In this document: positions 50,854-61,819 of the stretch, piece after piece
Numbering within the stretch: position 1 is the first letter of the stretch
Layout: each line of letters starts with the position of its first letter
From: Paucibacter aquatile
GTDB taxonomy: Bacteria; Pseudomonadota; Gammaproteobacteria; Burkholderiales; Burkholderiaceae_C
Length of the DNA: 64,000 bases
Direction of reading: 5' to 3'
Assembly: GCF_002885975.1 (NCBI RefSeq)
Contig: NZ_POSP01000003.1
Span: 3,534,001 to 3,598,000 of the forward strand
Made by a program: the position numbers and the translations under genes
The notes under the pieces: model-generated
Told to the model about the DNA's origin: nothing
What the model saw: the letters and a program-made list of their open reading frames with translations, nothing else
Databases searched by the model: none

Positions 50854-51531
50854 ATGCTGCAACGCCGCCCCCTCTTGCTTTTGCCCTTGCTGGGCCTGGC
50901 CAGCCCCTGCGTCCGCGCCGGCCTGACGGAGGGCGATGCCGCCTCGGGCATTCGTGCCGCGCTGGAGCGCGGTGCCGCCGCCGCCGTGGCCCAGCTGGGC
51001 CGCAGCGATGGCTTTCTGGGCAATCCGGCGGTGCGCATCGAGCTGCCCGGGCATCTGAAGGACGCGGCCAAGCTGCTCAAAACCCTGGGCCAGGGCCGCA
51101 AGGTCGACGAACTGCTGACCGCCATGAACCGCGCGGCAGAGGCGGCCGTGCCGGCGGCCCAGCCCTTGCTGCTGGCCGCCGTCAAGGGCATGAGCGTGGA
51201 GGACGGTCTCAAAATCCTGCGCGGCGGTGACGATGCCGTGACGCAGTATTTCGCCGGCAAGACCCGCTCGCCGCTGATTGAGAAGTTCCTGCCCCTGGTC
51301 ACCCAGGCGACCCAGAAAGTCGCCCTGGCCGACAAGTACAACGCCGTGGCCGGCAAGGCCGCGGGCCTGGGGCTGCTGCGTCAGGACGACGCCAACATTC
51401 AGCAGTACGTGACGGGCCGGACCATCGATGGCCTTTTCCTTGTGATCGGCGAGGAAGAACGCAAGATCCGCCAGGACCCGCTGGGCACTGGCAGTGCTCT
51501 GCTGAAAAAGGTCTTCGGGGGTCTGAACTGA
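50854..51531 (+). CDS. DUF4197 family exported protein
   Basis: A 225-residue protein with a signal peptide (MLQRRPLLLLPLLGLASPCVRA). The mature part is helical: SGIRAALERGAAAAVAQLG, NPAVRIELPG, a central AVKGMSVEDGLKILRGGDDA, and a C-terminal GLFLVIGEEERKIRQDP. This is the pattern of DUF4197, whose function is unknown. It begins 49 bases after the FAA gene and may share its transcript. Confidence 0.9.
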   Translation: MLQRRPLLLLPLLGLASPCVRAGLTEGDAASGIRAALERGAAAAVAQLGRSDGFLGNPAVRIELPGHLKDAAKLLKTLGQGRKVDELLTAMNRAAEAAVPAAQPLLLAAVKGMSVEDGLKILRGGDDAVTQYFAGKTRSPLIEKFLPLVTQATQKVALADKYNAVAGKAAGLGLLRQDDANIQQYVTGRTIDGLFLVIGEEERKIRQDPLGTGSALLKKVFGGLN

Positions 51532-51676
51532 GGCTCGTGAGCTGCGTCCGGATGGGGCGCAGGCTTGTGCTTTGGCGGCACCGCGGGGCGCGCAGCGCCC
51601 TGGCTTTCGGCCGCTTCGGCCGCAGGGTGGACAATACGGCTTGGTTTCCCTTTGCAGTTTTGCCGCACTTGCTCTC

Positions 51677-52516
51677 ATGAACGACATTCCCGATTCGACG
51701 CAGACGCCCACCACCGACGCCGCGGAGGCGCCGCCCGTGGCGCCTGTGGCCGATGCCAGCCCGGTGAGCGAAGCCGCGCCGGCCGAGACGCCGGCTGCGG
51801 CAGCCCCTGCCTCAGAAGCGCCGGCCGCGCAGGCCGCCGAGATGAGCCCGGCGGTCTGCGCGGCTCAGCTCAAGGCCCTGTTCCCGGCCCTGTTCAGCGG
51901 CCCTTTCAAGCCGCTGAAGCTGCGCGTGCAGGCCGACATCCAGGCGCGCGCGCCGGGTCAGTTCACCAAGGCCCAACTCTCGGCATTCTTGCGCCGCTAC
52001 ACCGGCAACACGGGCTATCTGATTGCCCTGGGCAAGGCCACGCAACGTTTCGATCTGGATGGCCAGCCGGCCGGTGAGCTCAGCGAAGAGCACCGTGCAG
52101 CGGCTCGCGAAGAGCTGGCCCGCCGCCGTGGTTTGCAGCAGGAGCGCCTGGCTGCCGAGCAGGCCGAGCGCGATCTGGCGCAGACCCAGCGCCGCAATCG
52201 GGCGGGTTTGCTCTACGACTTCGAGCGCACCACCCTGACCTTGCCCAATTTCTGCGTGCTCAAGGGCGTGAGCCCGGAGGAGCTGCCGGCCTTGCTGGAC
52301 CAGGCACGCGCCGAGCGGGCCGAAGCCCCGGTGCGCGAGCCGCGCGAAGCACCCGGCCGGCGCGATGGCCGTGAGGCACGCGATCCGCGCTCGGCGCCGC
52401 GCAGTCCCCGCGGGGATGGCCGAACAGAGGGTCGACCGGGCGCACGCCGGGATGGCCCGCGTCGCCCCGGTGGCCCAAGTGGCGCCGGGCGTGGCAAACC
52501 CAGCGGCGGGCGCTGA
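51677..52516 (+). CDS. ProQ/FinO-family RNA chaperone
   Basis: A 279-residue RNA-binding protein. Residues 1-60 are an Ala/Pro-rich disordered region. The ProQ/FinO domain follows (about 60-150; LKALFPALFSGPFKPLKLRV, then FLRRYTGNTGYL). The tail from about 210 is Arg/Gly/Pro-rich (many RxGRR-like units) and is likely a second RNA-binding region. ProQ-type proteins bind small RNAs and mRNA 3' ends. It ends with an intrinsic terminator at 52554-52582. Confidence 0.93.
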   Translation: MNDIPDSTQTPTTDAAEAPPVAPVADASPVSEAAPAETPAAAAPASEAPAAQAAEMSPAVCAAQLKALFPALFSGPFKPLKLRVQADIQARAPGQFTKAQLSAFLRRYTGNTGYLIALGKATQRFDLDGQPAGELSEEHRAAAREELARRRGLQQERLAAEQAERDLAQTQRRNRAGLLYDFERTTLTLPNFCVLKGVSPEELPALLDQARAERAEAPVREPREAPGRRDGREARDPRSAPRSPRGDGRTEGRPGARRDGPRRPGGPSGAGRGKPSGGR

Positions 52517-52553
52517 GCCTTGATCCCTGGTCGAGGAGTTTGAAAGCAAAGTG

Positions 52554-52582
52554 AAACGGCCTGCATGATGCAGGCCGTTTTT
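52554..52582 (+). terminator. intrinsic terminator after the ProQ-like gene
   Basis: AAACGGCCTGCAT pairs with ATGCAGGCCGTTT in a 27-base near-perfect palindrome followed by T residues. It lies 37 bases after the ProQ-like stop. The symmetrical A/T flanks could also serve the opposite strand, but no gene ends there. Confidence 0.93.
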
Positions 52583-52753
52583 CTTGTCAAGTTGTGGTTT
52601 ACCTGAGCGTACTTCCTTGGATGTGAAGTATTTCCGCGACTGTTAACTTGCAGGCTCGATGGCGTTCGGGAGTTGTGCGCCAAACGAGGGATGCAGAACC
52701 GGGGCTTGGACTCCCTGGGCTGCGGATGAATGCAATTCAATGACGGAGTGGAA

Positions 52754-53473
52754 ATGAAAAAACTGATCCTCTTGAGCGTGCTGGCCGCTGCGGGTGCAGC
52801 CCATGCTGACGTGATTTACAGCAATGGCCCGGTGGTCGGCGGCAACGGTCTGTCCGTGCTGGCTTCGCCGGCCTCGACCTATGGCTTCGGCATGAATACC
52901 GCGGCCGGCATCTCGGTGGCTGATGACTTCACCGTGGCCGCTGGCACCGTGTGGAATGTGCAAAGCCTGGACTTTTTCGGCTACCAAACCGGTGCCAGCG
53001 GCTTCACCTTCACGGGCGCCACCTGGAGCATTGTTTCGGGTGATGTGAACAACGGCACCGTCGTCGCCTCGGGTTCGGGCGCCGTGACCAACGGTGGTCT
53101 GCAAGGCTATCGTGTCCTCGAAAGCACGCTGACCAACACCCAGCGCGGCATCTACAAGGCCAATGCCGATGTCAGCGACTTCCAGCTGGCGGCCGGTACC
53201 TACTGGCTGCGCTGGAGCCTGACCGGTTCCCTGGCTTCGGGCCCCTGGCAGCCGCCGACGTCCGACGCGCGCGAAGGCAATGCCGCACAGGCGCTGTCCG
53301 GCGCGCCCTTCGCCACCCTGACCGAAGCCGGTTCGGGCCTGACGGTGGAACTGCCCTTCGGCGTCAACGGCACCATCGCCGCCGCCGTGCCGGAACCGTC
53401 CACCTATTTGCTGATGCTGGCCGGTGGCCTGGCTGTGGCCGGTGTGGCACGTCGCCGCCGTCAAGCCCAGTGA
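52754..53473 (+). CDS. PEP-CTERM sorting domain protein
   Basis: A 239-residue exported protein. A signal peptide (MKKLILLSVLAAAGAAHA) is followed by a beta-rich domain of unknown function. A C-terminal PEP-CTERM signal closes it: VPEPSTYLLMLAGGLAV and then RRRRQ. Exosortase EpsH/XrtA-type enzymes cut such signals and route the protein to the outside, often with exopolysaccharide; no exosortase gene is in this window. It is flanked by two terminators, so it is likely a single-gene transcript. The intergenic upstream region (52583-52753) is A/T-richer than most of the window. Confidence 0.93.
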   Translation: MKKLILLSVLAAAGAAHADVIYSNGPVVGGNGLSVLASPASTYGFGMNTAAGISVADDFTVAAGTVWNVQSLDFFGYQTGASGFTFTGATWSIVSGDVNNGTVVASGSGAVTNGGLQGYRVLESTLTNTQRGIYKANADVSDFQLAAGTYWLRWSLTGSLASGPWQPPTSDAREGNAAQALSGAPFATLTEAGSGLTVELPFGVNGTIAAAVPEPSTYLLMLAGGLAVAGVARRRRQAQ

Positions 53474-53506
53474 GTTGAACCGCGCCTGGCGCGGGAATGA
53501 GATGAG

Positions 53507-53534
53507 AAAAGGCCTGCGCTGCAGGCCTTTTTTT
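53507..53534 (+). terminator. intrinsic terminator after the PEP-CTERM gene
   Basis: AAAAGGCCTGC and GCAGGCCTTTT form an 11-bp stem with a three-base loop followed by a T tract to 53534. It separates the PEP-CTERM gene from the metH N-terminal gene. Confidence 0.93.
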
Positions 53535-53588
53535 CGTCCGGCTGGCGCAGGCGCTGACCGTGCTTCAGCCTGGCACAGTCGGGTTTCC

Positions 53589-53594
53589 TACAAT
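53589..53594 (+). promoter_or_regulatory. candidate -10 element for a leaderless metH N-terminal transcript
   Basis: TACAAT ends seven bases before the ATG at 53601, which places the expected transcription start at or next to that ATG. No ribosome-binding site is visible in between and the -35 is weak. Confidence 0.45.
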
Positions 53595-53600
53595 GCCGCC

Positions 53601-54671
53601 ATGAACACGCCCACCTCCACTGCCAGCACCTACACCCGCGGCGGCCGCTTGGCCGAGATCATGCAGACCCGCATCGCCATCCTCGATGGCGCCATGGGCA
53701 CCATGATCCAGCGCTACAAGCTGACGGAGGCGGATTTCCGTGGCAGCCGCTTTGCCGAGCATCCGACCGATCTCAAGGGCAACAACGACCTGCTGGTGCT
53801 GACGCGCCCCGATGTCATCAGCCAGATCCACGAGCAATACCTGGCCGCCGGCTCCGACATCATTGAGACCAACACCTTCGGCACCACCACCGTGGCGCAG
53901 GAGGACTACGGCCTGCAAGCCCATGCTTACGAGATGAGTGTGGCGGCGGCGCGCCTGGCCCGCGCGGCCTGCGACAAATTCAGCTCGGCCGACAAGCCGC
54001 GTTTCGCCGCCGGCGCCCTGGGCCCGACCCCGCGCACCGCCAGCATCAGCCCCGATGTCAACGACCCCGGCGCCCGCAACATCGATTTCGACACCCTGCG
54101 CGCGGCCTATTACGAGCAGGCCAAGGGCTTGCTGGAAGGCGGGGTCGATCTCTTCCTGGTGGAAACCATCTTCGACACCCTCAATGCCAAGGCCGCCATC
54201 TTTGCCCTGGATGAGCTGATGGAAGACACGGGCGAGCGCCTGCCCATCATCATCTCGGGCACGGTGACCGACGCCTCGGGTCGCATCCTCTCGGGTCAGA
54301 CTGTGACTGCCTTCTGGCATTCGGTGCGCCACGCCAAGCCCCTGGCCATCGGCCTGAACTGCGCGCTGGGCGCGACTCTGATGCGTCCCTACATCGAAGA
54401 GCTGGCCAAGGCGGCGGGCCCGGTGGCGGTCAGCTGCTACCCCAATGCCGGTCTGCCCAACCCGATGAGTGACACCGGCTTCGACGAGACGCCCGATGTC
54501 ACCGGCCGCCTGATGAGCGAGTTCGCGCGCAGCGGTTTCTTGAACATCGCCGGTGGTTGCTGCGGCACCACGCCCGATCACATTGCGGCGATCGCCAAGG
54601 GTGTGTCGGCCTACCAGCCGCGGCCCTGCGGCTCCAAGTTCTTCACCGAGCTGACGGACCAGGCGGCCTGA
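53601..54671 (+). CDS. metH: methionine synthase MetH, homocysteine-binding (N-terminal) part
   Basis: A 356-residue protein equal to the first module of cobalamin-dependent methionine synthase. The homocysteine S-methyltransferase domain has zinc ligands C254 (LNCALG) and C320-C321 (GGCCGTTP); the N terminus has ILDGAMGTMIQRYKL. It activates the homocysteine thiol. The pterin-, cobalamin- and AdoMet-binding modules are encoded separately at 56186-58945. The two parts total about 1275 residues, as a complete MetH. A gene on the opposite strand lies between them. Confidence 0.95.
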   Translation: MNTPTSTASTYTRGGRLAEIMQTRIAILDGAMGTMIQRYKLTEADFRGSRFAEHPTDLKGNNDLLVLTRPDVISQIHEQYLAAGSDIIETNTFGTTTVAQEDYGLQAHAYEMSVAAARLARAACDKFSSADKPRFAAGALGPTPRTASISPDVNDPGARNIDFDTLRAAYYEQAKGLLEGGVDLFLVETIFDTLNAKAAIFALDELMEDTGERLPIIISGTVTDASGRILSGQTVTAFWHSVRHAKPLAIGLNCALGATLMRPYIEELAKAAGPVAVSCYPNAGLPNPMSDTGFDETPDVTGRLMSEFARSGFLNIAGGCCGTTPDHIAAIAKGVSAYQPRPCGSKFFTELTDQAA

Positions 54672-54687
54672 GCCCAGGCCGCCCGCG

Positions 54688-55890
54688 TCAGCCAGCGCCT
54701 GCGAGCTTGAGCAGGCGCTCGATATTGATGTGCAGCTTGAGCTCCTGAGGCGCCAGGCTGGCGCTGATCGCCTGCGTGGCCAGGCGCGTGTCGCGCGGCA
54801 CCGGTTCGCTCAAGGGGCTGCCGCTCTTGCCCAGCAGGGCGGCCACCAGGGGCTCGGTCGCGCTGTGGCCGCGTTTGAAGACGATGCCCACCTCGCCATT
54901 GGCCAGGCGCACCAGGCTGCCCGGCGGGTAGAGGCCGGTGGTCTTGATCAGGGCGGCGCCGGCTTCGTCGGGCTGCTTGAGTTCATCGAGGTAGACCGCC
55001 CGTGCGGCCGACGCGCCGGCCATGGCCGCGCGCGAGCGCCGTGGGCTTAGCCGCGCACCGAAGATGTCGATGCGGCGCAGCAGGCGCGCCAGCTGCTCGG
55101 CCGGGGCTCGCCCGGCCAGGGCACCGGGGCCGGCGTCGTGGTGCAGGCAGACGGTTTGCAGCCACAGCTCGGACCTGACCCCGAGCTTGCTCAACAAGGC
55201 CGCGCTGCGGTCGCCGTGCGAGACCAGCTCCTGCTGCTGGGCCGGGCTCGGTTGGCCGGTCTGGGCCGCCAGGCGGTCTTGCTGGTTGGTGATGCTGAGG
55301 TTCATGCTCAGGGCCGCCTGGGTCAGGGCCAGGCGCCAATCGTCCGGCCAGCCCAGCTGGCGGGCGCAGAGCTCGGCCAGGGCGAGGCAGAGCAGGGCGT
55401 GGCGGTCGCTGTAGCTTTGGAAGTTTTGGCTGGTCTCGAAGATCAGCAGCATCAGCACCGCATCGGGTTTGGCCAGCAGGCGGCGCAAGGCCTCGTTGTG
55501 CAGCTGCTGGAAGCGCGGCTTGAAATCCTCGACCCGCGGCTCGCGCAGCAGGCTGTGGGCATGCATTTGCAGATCGGCCCAGGCGGCCTGTTCGCCCAGC
55601 TCGACCTTCTGGGCCTTCTCCTGGCGGAAGTCGGCCTGCACCTTGACGATGTCGGCCAGCACCGCGCCCTGGTGCATCAAGGTGTCCATCTTGTGCGCCA
55701 GGGCGCGCTGGTACTCCTTGGTCTCATGGGCCTGAACCCAGGCGCCGCGGGCGATCAGGGCCTGCACCTGGGGCGTGTTGGGCAGGGGCTGGCCGGCGGC
55801 GAACAGCAAATGGCCCTCGGCATCGCGCAGGGCGAAGCTGAGGACCTGGCCGACACGCAGGCTGTGGGGTGGGAGCTGGATCAGTTCCAA
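54688..55890 (-). CDS. degenerate HD-GYP-like protein
   Basis: About 400 residues related to HD-GYP cyclic-di-GMP phosphodiesterases, but with the active site lost. The place of the first HD pair reads SMNLSI, only HHD remains from the later HHE motif, and a GLYPPGSLVRLANGEVGIV segment marks the usual C-terminal region. It may act as a binding or adaptor protein. The start is not clear: the frame is open to 56088, which would run through the SAH riboswitch of metH. A TTG at 55890 (LELIQLPPHSLRVGQVLSF) is the most plausible start I can see, without a ribosome-binding site. Confidence 0.68.
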   Translation of the reverse strand: MELIQLPPHSLRVGQVLSFALRDAEGHLLFAAGQPLPNTPQVQALIARGAWVQAHETKEYQRALAHKMDTLMHQGAVLADIVKVQADFRQEKAQKVELGEQAAWADLQMHAHSLLREPRVEDFKPRFQQLHNEALRRLLAKPDAVLMLLIFETSQNFQSYSDRHALLCLALAELCARQLGWPDDWRLALTQAALSMNLSITNQQDRLAAQTGQPSPAQQQELVSHGDRSAALLSKLGVRSELWLQTVCLHHDAGPGALAGRAPAEQLARLLRRIDIFGARLSPRRSRAAMAGASAARAVYLDELKQPDEAGAALIKTTGLYPPGSLVRLANGEVGIVFKRGHSATEPLVAALLGKSGSPLSEPVPRDTRLATQAISASLAPQELKLHINIERLLKLAGAG

Positions 55891-55965
55891 GATGGCGGGG
55901 TGGGGTTCACAAGGAGTTGTCGGCTTTCTGGCCGCATTGCTTGAGTTCGCGGCGGGCGGGGTGCG

Positions 55966-55971
55966 TAAAAT
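55966..55971 (+). promoter_or_regulatory. candidate -10 element of the SAH riboswitch transcript
   Basis: TAAAAT at 55966-55971 lies seven bases before the first base of the riboswitch stem at 55978, as expected for the transcription start. A TTGAGT at 55941-55946 is a possible -35, though its 19-base spacing is long. Confidence 0.6.
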
Positions 55972-55977
55972 GCGCGG

Positions 55978-56099
55978 GTCCGAGGAGCGTTGCGACGGTT
56001 GCCCGCCTGATGTCTGGAATTTCAGCGAGTGTGCCGCCAGGCTCGGACAGGTGCAGCCCCGGCTTTCCCGGGGCCCGTCACCCGGCAACGACGCTCACC
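55978..56099 (+). ncRNA. SAH riboswitch upstream of the metH C-terminal gene
   Basis: The conserved S-adenosylhomocysteine riboswitch elements are present: GTCCGAG at 55978 pairs with CTCGGAC at 56042-56048 (P1). The core GAGGAGCGTTGCGAC follows. GAGCG with TTGC can pair with GCAACGACGCTC near the end (pseudoknot stem), ending in CTCACC. A P4 hairpin GCCCCGG/CCGGGGC lies between. Binding of SAH normally turns on genes that recycle it, so accumulated SAH should induce the methionine synthase part at 56186. It starts at the predicted transcription start and ends 87 bases before the metH ATG. Confidence 0.95.
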
Positions 56100-56185
56100 A
56101 ATGATTCCTCTGTGTTTTCTTGTTGGAGCACGTGCGGGGCTGCGGTGAGTGACGCAGCTCTGCCTTTGCGCTGAAGGCCGCTGCC

Positions 56186-58945
<2,760 letters not shown>

Positions 58946-59107
58946 TGACGGCGGCGGGCCGAGCGCAGAGCAGTTGCCAACGCCCGCTTACATCTTGAGC
59001 GCATCGTTCACGGACAGGGAGCGATGCGCGTGGCATTCTCAACGCATGCCCGCCGCACCTGTTTGTTTGCTTGCTTCCTTTCCTGGCGGGCGCGGAGTGA
59101 TGTTGCG

Positions 59108-59689
59108 ATGAAAGCCCCTGTTTCTTTTTCAGCCAGTCAAATCGTCGCCAGCGTTCTCGGCGCGGGCGTGTTGCTCGGTGGTGCCTATGCCGTCGGTCGC
59201 GCCCAGTCGCCAGAGGCACCGGCGCCACAAACGGTCGCCGCCGAGCCGGCCCCGCTGAAAGCGCAGCTGGCCTCGGAGAAAGCCACATCGTCTCGGGCTG
59301 AAAGCAAGGTCGTGGACGAGCCCAAGCCGGCCAAGCCGGAGGCCGCAGCCCTGTGCGCCGATTGCGCCCGCGTGCTGGCCGTGAATGAAGAGACGCGCGA
59401 AGGCAAGGCCAGCGGCCTGGGCGCCGTCGGCGGCGCCGTGATCGGCGGCCTGCTGGGCAATCAGATCGGCGGCGGCACCGGCAAGAAGATCGCCACCGTC
59501 GGCGGTGCGGTCGCCGGCGGCATGGCCGGCAATGAGATCGAGAAGCGCCAGAAGTCGCACCGGGTCTGGGTGGTGCGCGTCAAGCTCGACGATGGTCGCG
59601 TGCAGAGCTTTGTGCGCGAGAGCGATCCGCAGTTCCAGGTCGGCGATGTGCTGCGGGTCCGCAACGGCCAGTGGCAGCGGCAGCCCTGA
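59108..59689 (+). CDS. glycine-zipper 2TM domain protein
   Basis: A 193-residue envelope protein. An N-terminal hydrophobic segment (about residues 10-28) is followed by a Pro/Ala/Lys-rich linker. A glycine zipper follows (GLGAVGGAVIGGLLGNQIGG, about 107-126, then VGGAVAGGMAGNEIEK), as in the SlyB/Rick-17-kDa family. The C terminus (YxVxVxLDDGR-like: WVVRVKLDDGRVQSF) is typical. A CADCARV motif with two Cys lies before the zipper. The ATG at 59108 is chosen because the hydrophobic start follows it; the frame is open to 59024. Role: probably envelope integrity, unproven. Confidence 0.87.
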   Translation: MKAPVSFSASQIVASVLGAGVLLGGAYAVGRAQSPEAPAPQTVAAEPAPLKAQLASEKATSSRAESKVVDEPKPAKPEAAALCADCARVLAVNEETREGKASGLGAVGGAVIGGLLGNQIGGGTGKKIATVGGAVAGGMAGNEIEKRQKSHRVWVVRVKLDDGRVQSFVRESDPQFQVGDVLRVRNGQWQRQP

Positions 59690-59783
59690 GGCGTCAGGCC
59701 TGCGCCGCAGCGCTGCTTGCCAGCCGGTCGCGGGCGGACAAATCGGAGTCCAATCGGCTTCGCTCCTGCCCAGGAACCGCACC

Positions 59784-60160
59784 ATGGATCACCCCGTCGG
59801 CCCCTTGCATCAGATCGCCATCACCGTGGCCGAGCTCGAACGCGCCTTGCCCTTCTACCGTGATGTGCTGGGCCTGAAGTTTCTGTTCAGCGCCGGGCCC
59901 AATCTGGCCTTTCTCAGCGACGGCTCGGTGCGCTTCATGCTGAGCACCCCGCAAGGGGCCGGGCAAGCCGGCGCCAACTCGCTCTTGTACTTTCGGGTGC
60001 CCGAGATCGATTCCAGCTACGCCGCCATCACCGGGCGCGGCGCCACCCCCGAACGCCCACCCCAGATGGCCGCCCAGATGCCGATCACCAGCTCTGGATC
60101 GCCTTTGTCCGCGGCCCGGAGGGTAATCTGATTGGATTGATGGAGGAGCGGCGGGGCTAA
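59784..60160 (+). pseudogene. VOC-family (glyoxalase-like) gene with a frameshift near 60081
   Basis: The ATG at 59784 opens a VOC-family frame: LHQIAITVAELERALPFYRD, then LGLKFLFSAGPNLAFL. After ATG at 60078 the frame leaves the family sequence. In the +2 shifted frame the expected ending DHQLWIAFVRGPEGNLIGLM and EERRG continues to TAA at 60158-60160. A single missing base, for example CCGAT for CCCGAT at about 60081, explains it. In the frame as read, the last 26 residues including the metal-binding Glu of GLMEE are lost and the protein ends at 60131 with an unrelated tail. It could be a true mutation or a sequencing error. Confidence 0.85.
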
Positions 60161-60408
60161 GTCACCCGTGGCCCCAGAGCCAGCCTTTGGGAACCAAGTG
60201 TCTTGCGAGTTCTCCGCCACGGCACTGTGGTGCGTCGTGCGTTCATCCCTGCTGGACGCGGTTGCTCAGGGCCTTGCGCATCGTCCGGGTGATTTGCTGG
60301 CTACCGCAGACCTTGGCGTTTGACCGGATCGCTCGCACTTTCCCACATGCCAGAATCGCGCCCCAGCGCTGCGTGGGCAGCGCCATCAACAGGATTCGCG
60401 AGGGGGGC

Positions 60409-61779
60409 ATGAAGTTGAAGTCAAAGTTAAATCCAAGGACTGCGTGGGCGGTCGCTTTGTGCGCGGCGGGTTTGGTTGCGTGTGGAGGCGGCGGCGGCGG
60501 CGGTGGTGCTGATACGGGTAGCTCCACGGCAGCAACCGGAAGCACAGGTGGCTCCGCATCCACCAGCCTTGCCGGCAAGGTCACCGTCAAGGTGCCTAAG
60601 TGGCCAAAAGCATCGCAGTCGACGTGGATCGCTTATCAGGACGGTGATGGCGCCTGGAAGGTGCCAGAGAAGGTGGGCGACGATTACAGTTTTCAGGTCG
60701 ACAGTGTTGACGGCCGCTACGCGGTGATCGTGGCCGTCGACGATCGGATGGAGGCGAACCCCACCGTTACTGCCTTGTACATGACGAGAAGTGAGGCGAC
60801 CGAACTTGACTTGCAGAGCCTTGACGCTTGGCGAAGCGCCAAGTACGAGGTTCGTGCCGACATTCGCAACCCGACGGGCGGTGAGCGTTGCTATCTCTGG
60901 ATCTCGGTCTACAGCGGCAGGGAGGCTTGCAACAGTTGGCAACCCGACCGGCACTACTTTCGTGTGAGCGATGCGCCATTTGACGCCTCGCTGTCGCGAT
61001 TTGATGCCGAAGGTGTCGCGAATATGTATGTCTATCTGCGCGATCAGAAGGCAGCATCGGCCATGAGCCTGAGTCTCGACATGGCCCAGGCGACCCCGTT
61101 GGTGGCTTCACAGCGCATTGACCTACCCGCAGGTGATGTGCGCACGGGGGAAGCGCTGAGTTACTCCATCTCTTGGCGCGCGGCGCAAGGTGCTGTGGCT
61201 TTGAATCGCTCGGCCACCTCTCCCGCCTATGCCGTGCTGCCCGCAAATGGGAACTTGCCGAGCGGCGTCTACGCAGCTTGGGCTTCTGCGGTCTTGAAAC
61301 AAGGGCAGACGACCTCCACCCGCCAAGCCGGCTATCGGTCTTTGTCTGGCCTGGGGCAAACAGTGCAATTGCCTGCGTCGGTGAGCCCGATTGCCTTGAG
61401 TATGCTGCCTGGCAGTTCACCGATACGGCCGGTGTTGAAGTGGTCGCCCATGGCGGGCAGTCTGGCAAGTTCGGTGCGCGCTGACAACTATGAAGATGTC
61501 AACACTCGTGGCGTGGGACCGTCCTTGTCTTGGGATTTCCTATTCAGTTCTGGCTGGATCAGAAAGCAAAAGACCGTTGAGTACACCACACCTGATTTGA
61601 GCGGCTTGGGCTGGAACCCGAACTGGTCGTTCCGCCCAGGGACCCAGCTGACGGTTTCGTACTCAGAGGACGGGGACAGCGCGCCAGAGGCCAACTGGTA
61701 CAGCGGCGCGGCTCGTATCAAGAATGTTGAGAGCAAAGGATGGAGCTCCAGGGTTGAGACCTTGGTGAATTTGCCTTGA
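60409..61779 (+). CDS. glycine-rich lipoprotein of unknown function
   Basis: A 456-residue predicted lipoprotein: signal MKLKSKLNPRTAWAVALCAA, lipobox LVAC (C25), then eight Gly and a Ser/Thr-rich linker (about 34-52). The rest is beta-strand-like with fibronectin- or carbohydrate-binding-like texture (WIAYQDGDGAWKVP), and no catalytic motif is seen. The ATG at 60409 has AGGGGGG upstream. G+C is lower than in neighbouring genes, which could mean a different history. The GGC repeat in the Gly run may be prone to slippage. Confidence 0.76.
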   Translation: MKLKSKLNPRTAWAVALCAAGLVACGGGGGGGGADTGSSTAATGSTGGSASTSLAGKVTVKVPKWPKASQSTWIAYQDGDGAWKVPEKVGDDYSFQVDSVDGRYAVIVAVDDRMEANPTVTALYMTRSEATELDLQSLDAWRSAKYEVRADIRNPTGGERCYLWISVYSGREACNSWQPDRHYFRVSDAPFDASLSRFDAEGVANMYVYLRDQKAASAMSLSLDMAQATPLVASQRIDLPAGDVRTGEALSYSISWRAAQGAVALNRSATSPAYAVLPANGNLPSGVYAAWASAVLKQGQTTSTRQAGYRSLSGLGQTVQLPASVSPIALSMLPGSSPIRPVLKWSPMAGSLASSVRADNYEDVNTRGVGPSLSWDFLFSSGWIRKQKTVEYTTPDLSGLGWNPNWSFRPGTQLTVSYSEDGDSAPEANWYSGAARIKNVESKGWSSRVETLVNLP

Positions 61780-61819
61780 TGTGATGCATGCCCGGCGCAA
61801 CTGCGGCGGGTCTGCCGCC

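Noticed and set aside
52583..52753. Sigma-54 promoter before the PEP-CTERM gene
   Set aside because: A TTGCA occurs near 52655 but no TGGCAC lies at the right distance upstream.
55891..56088. Longer HD-GYP-like start up to 56088
   Set aside because: The region is the antisense of the SAH riboswitch and the translation is not family-like.
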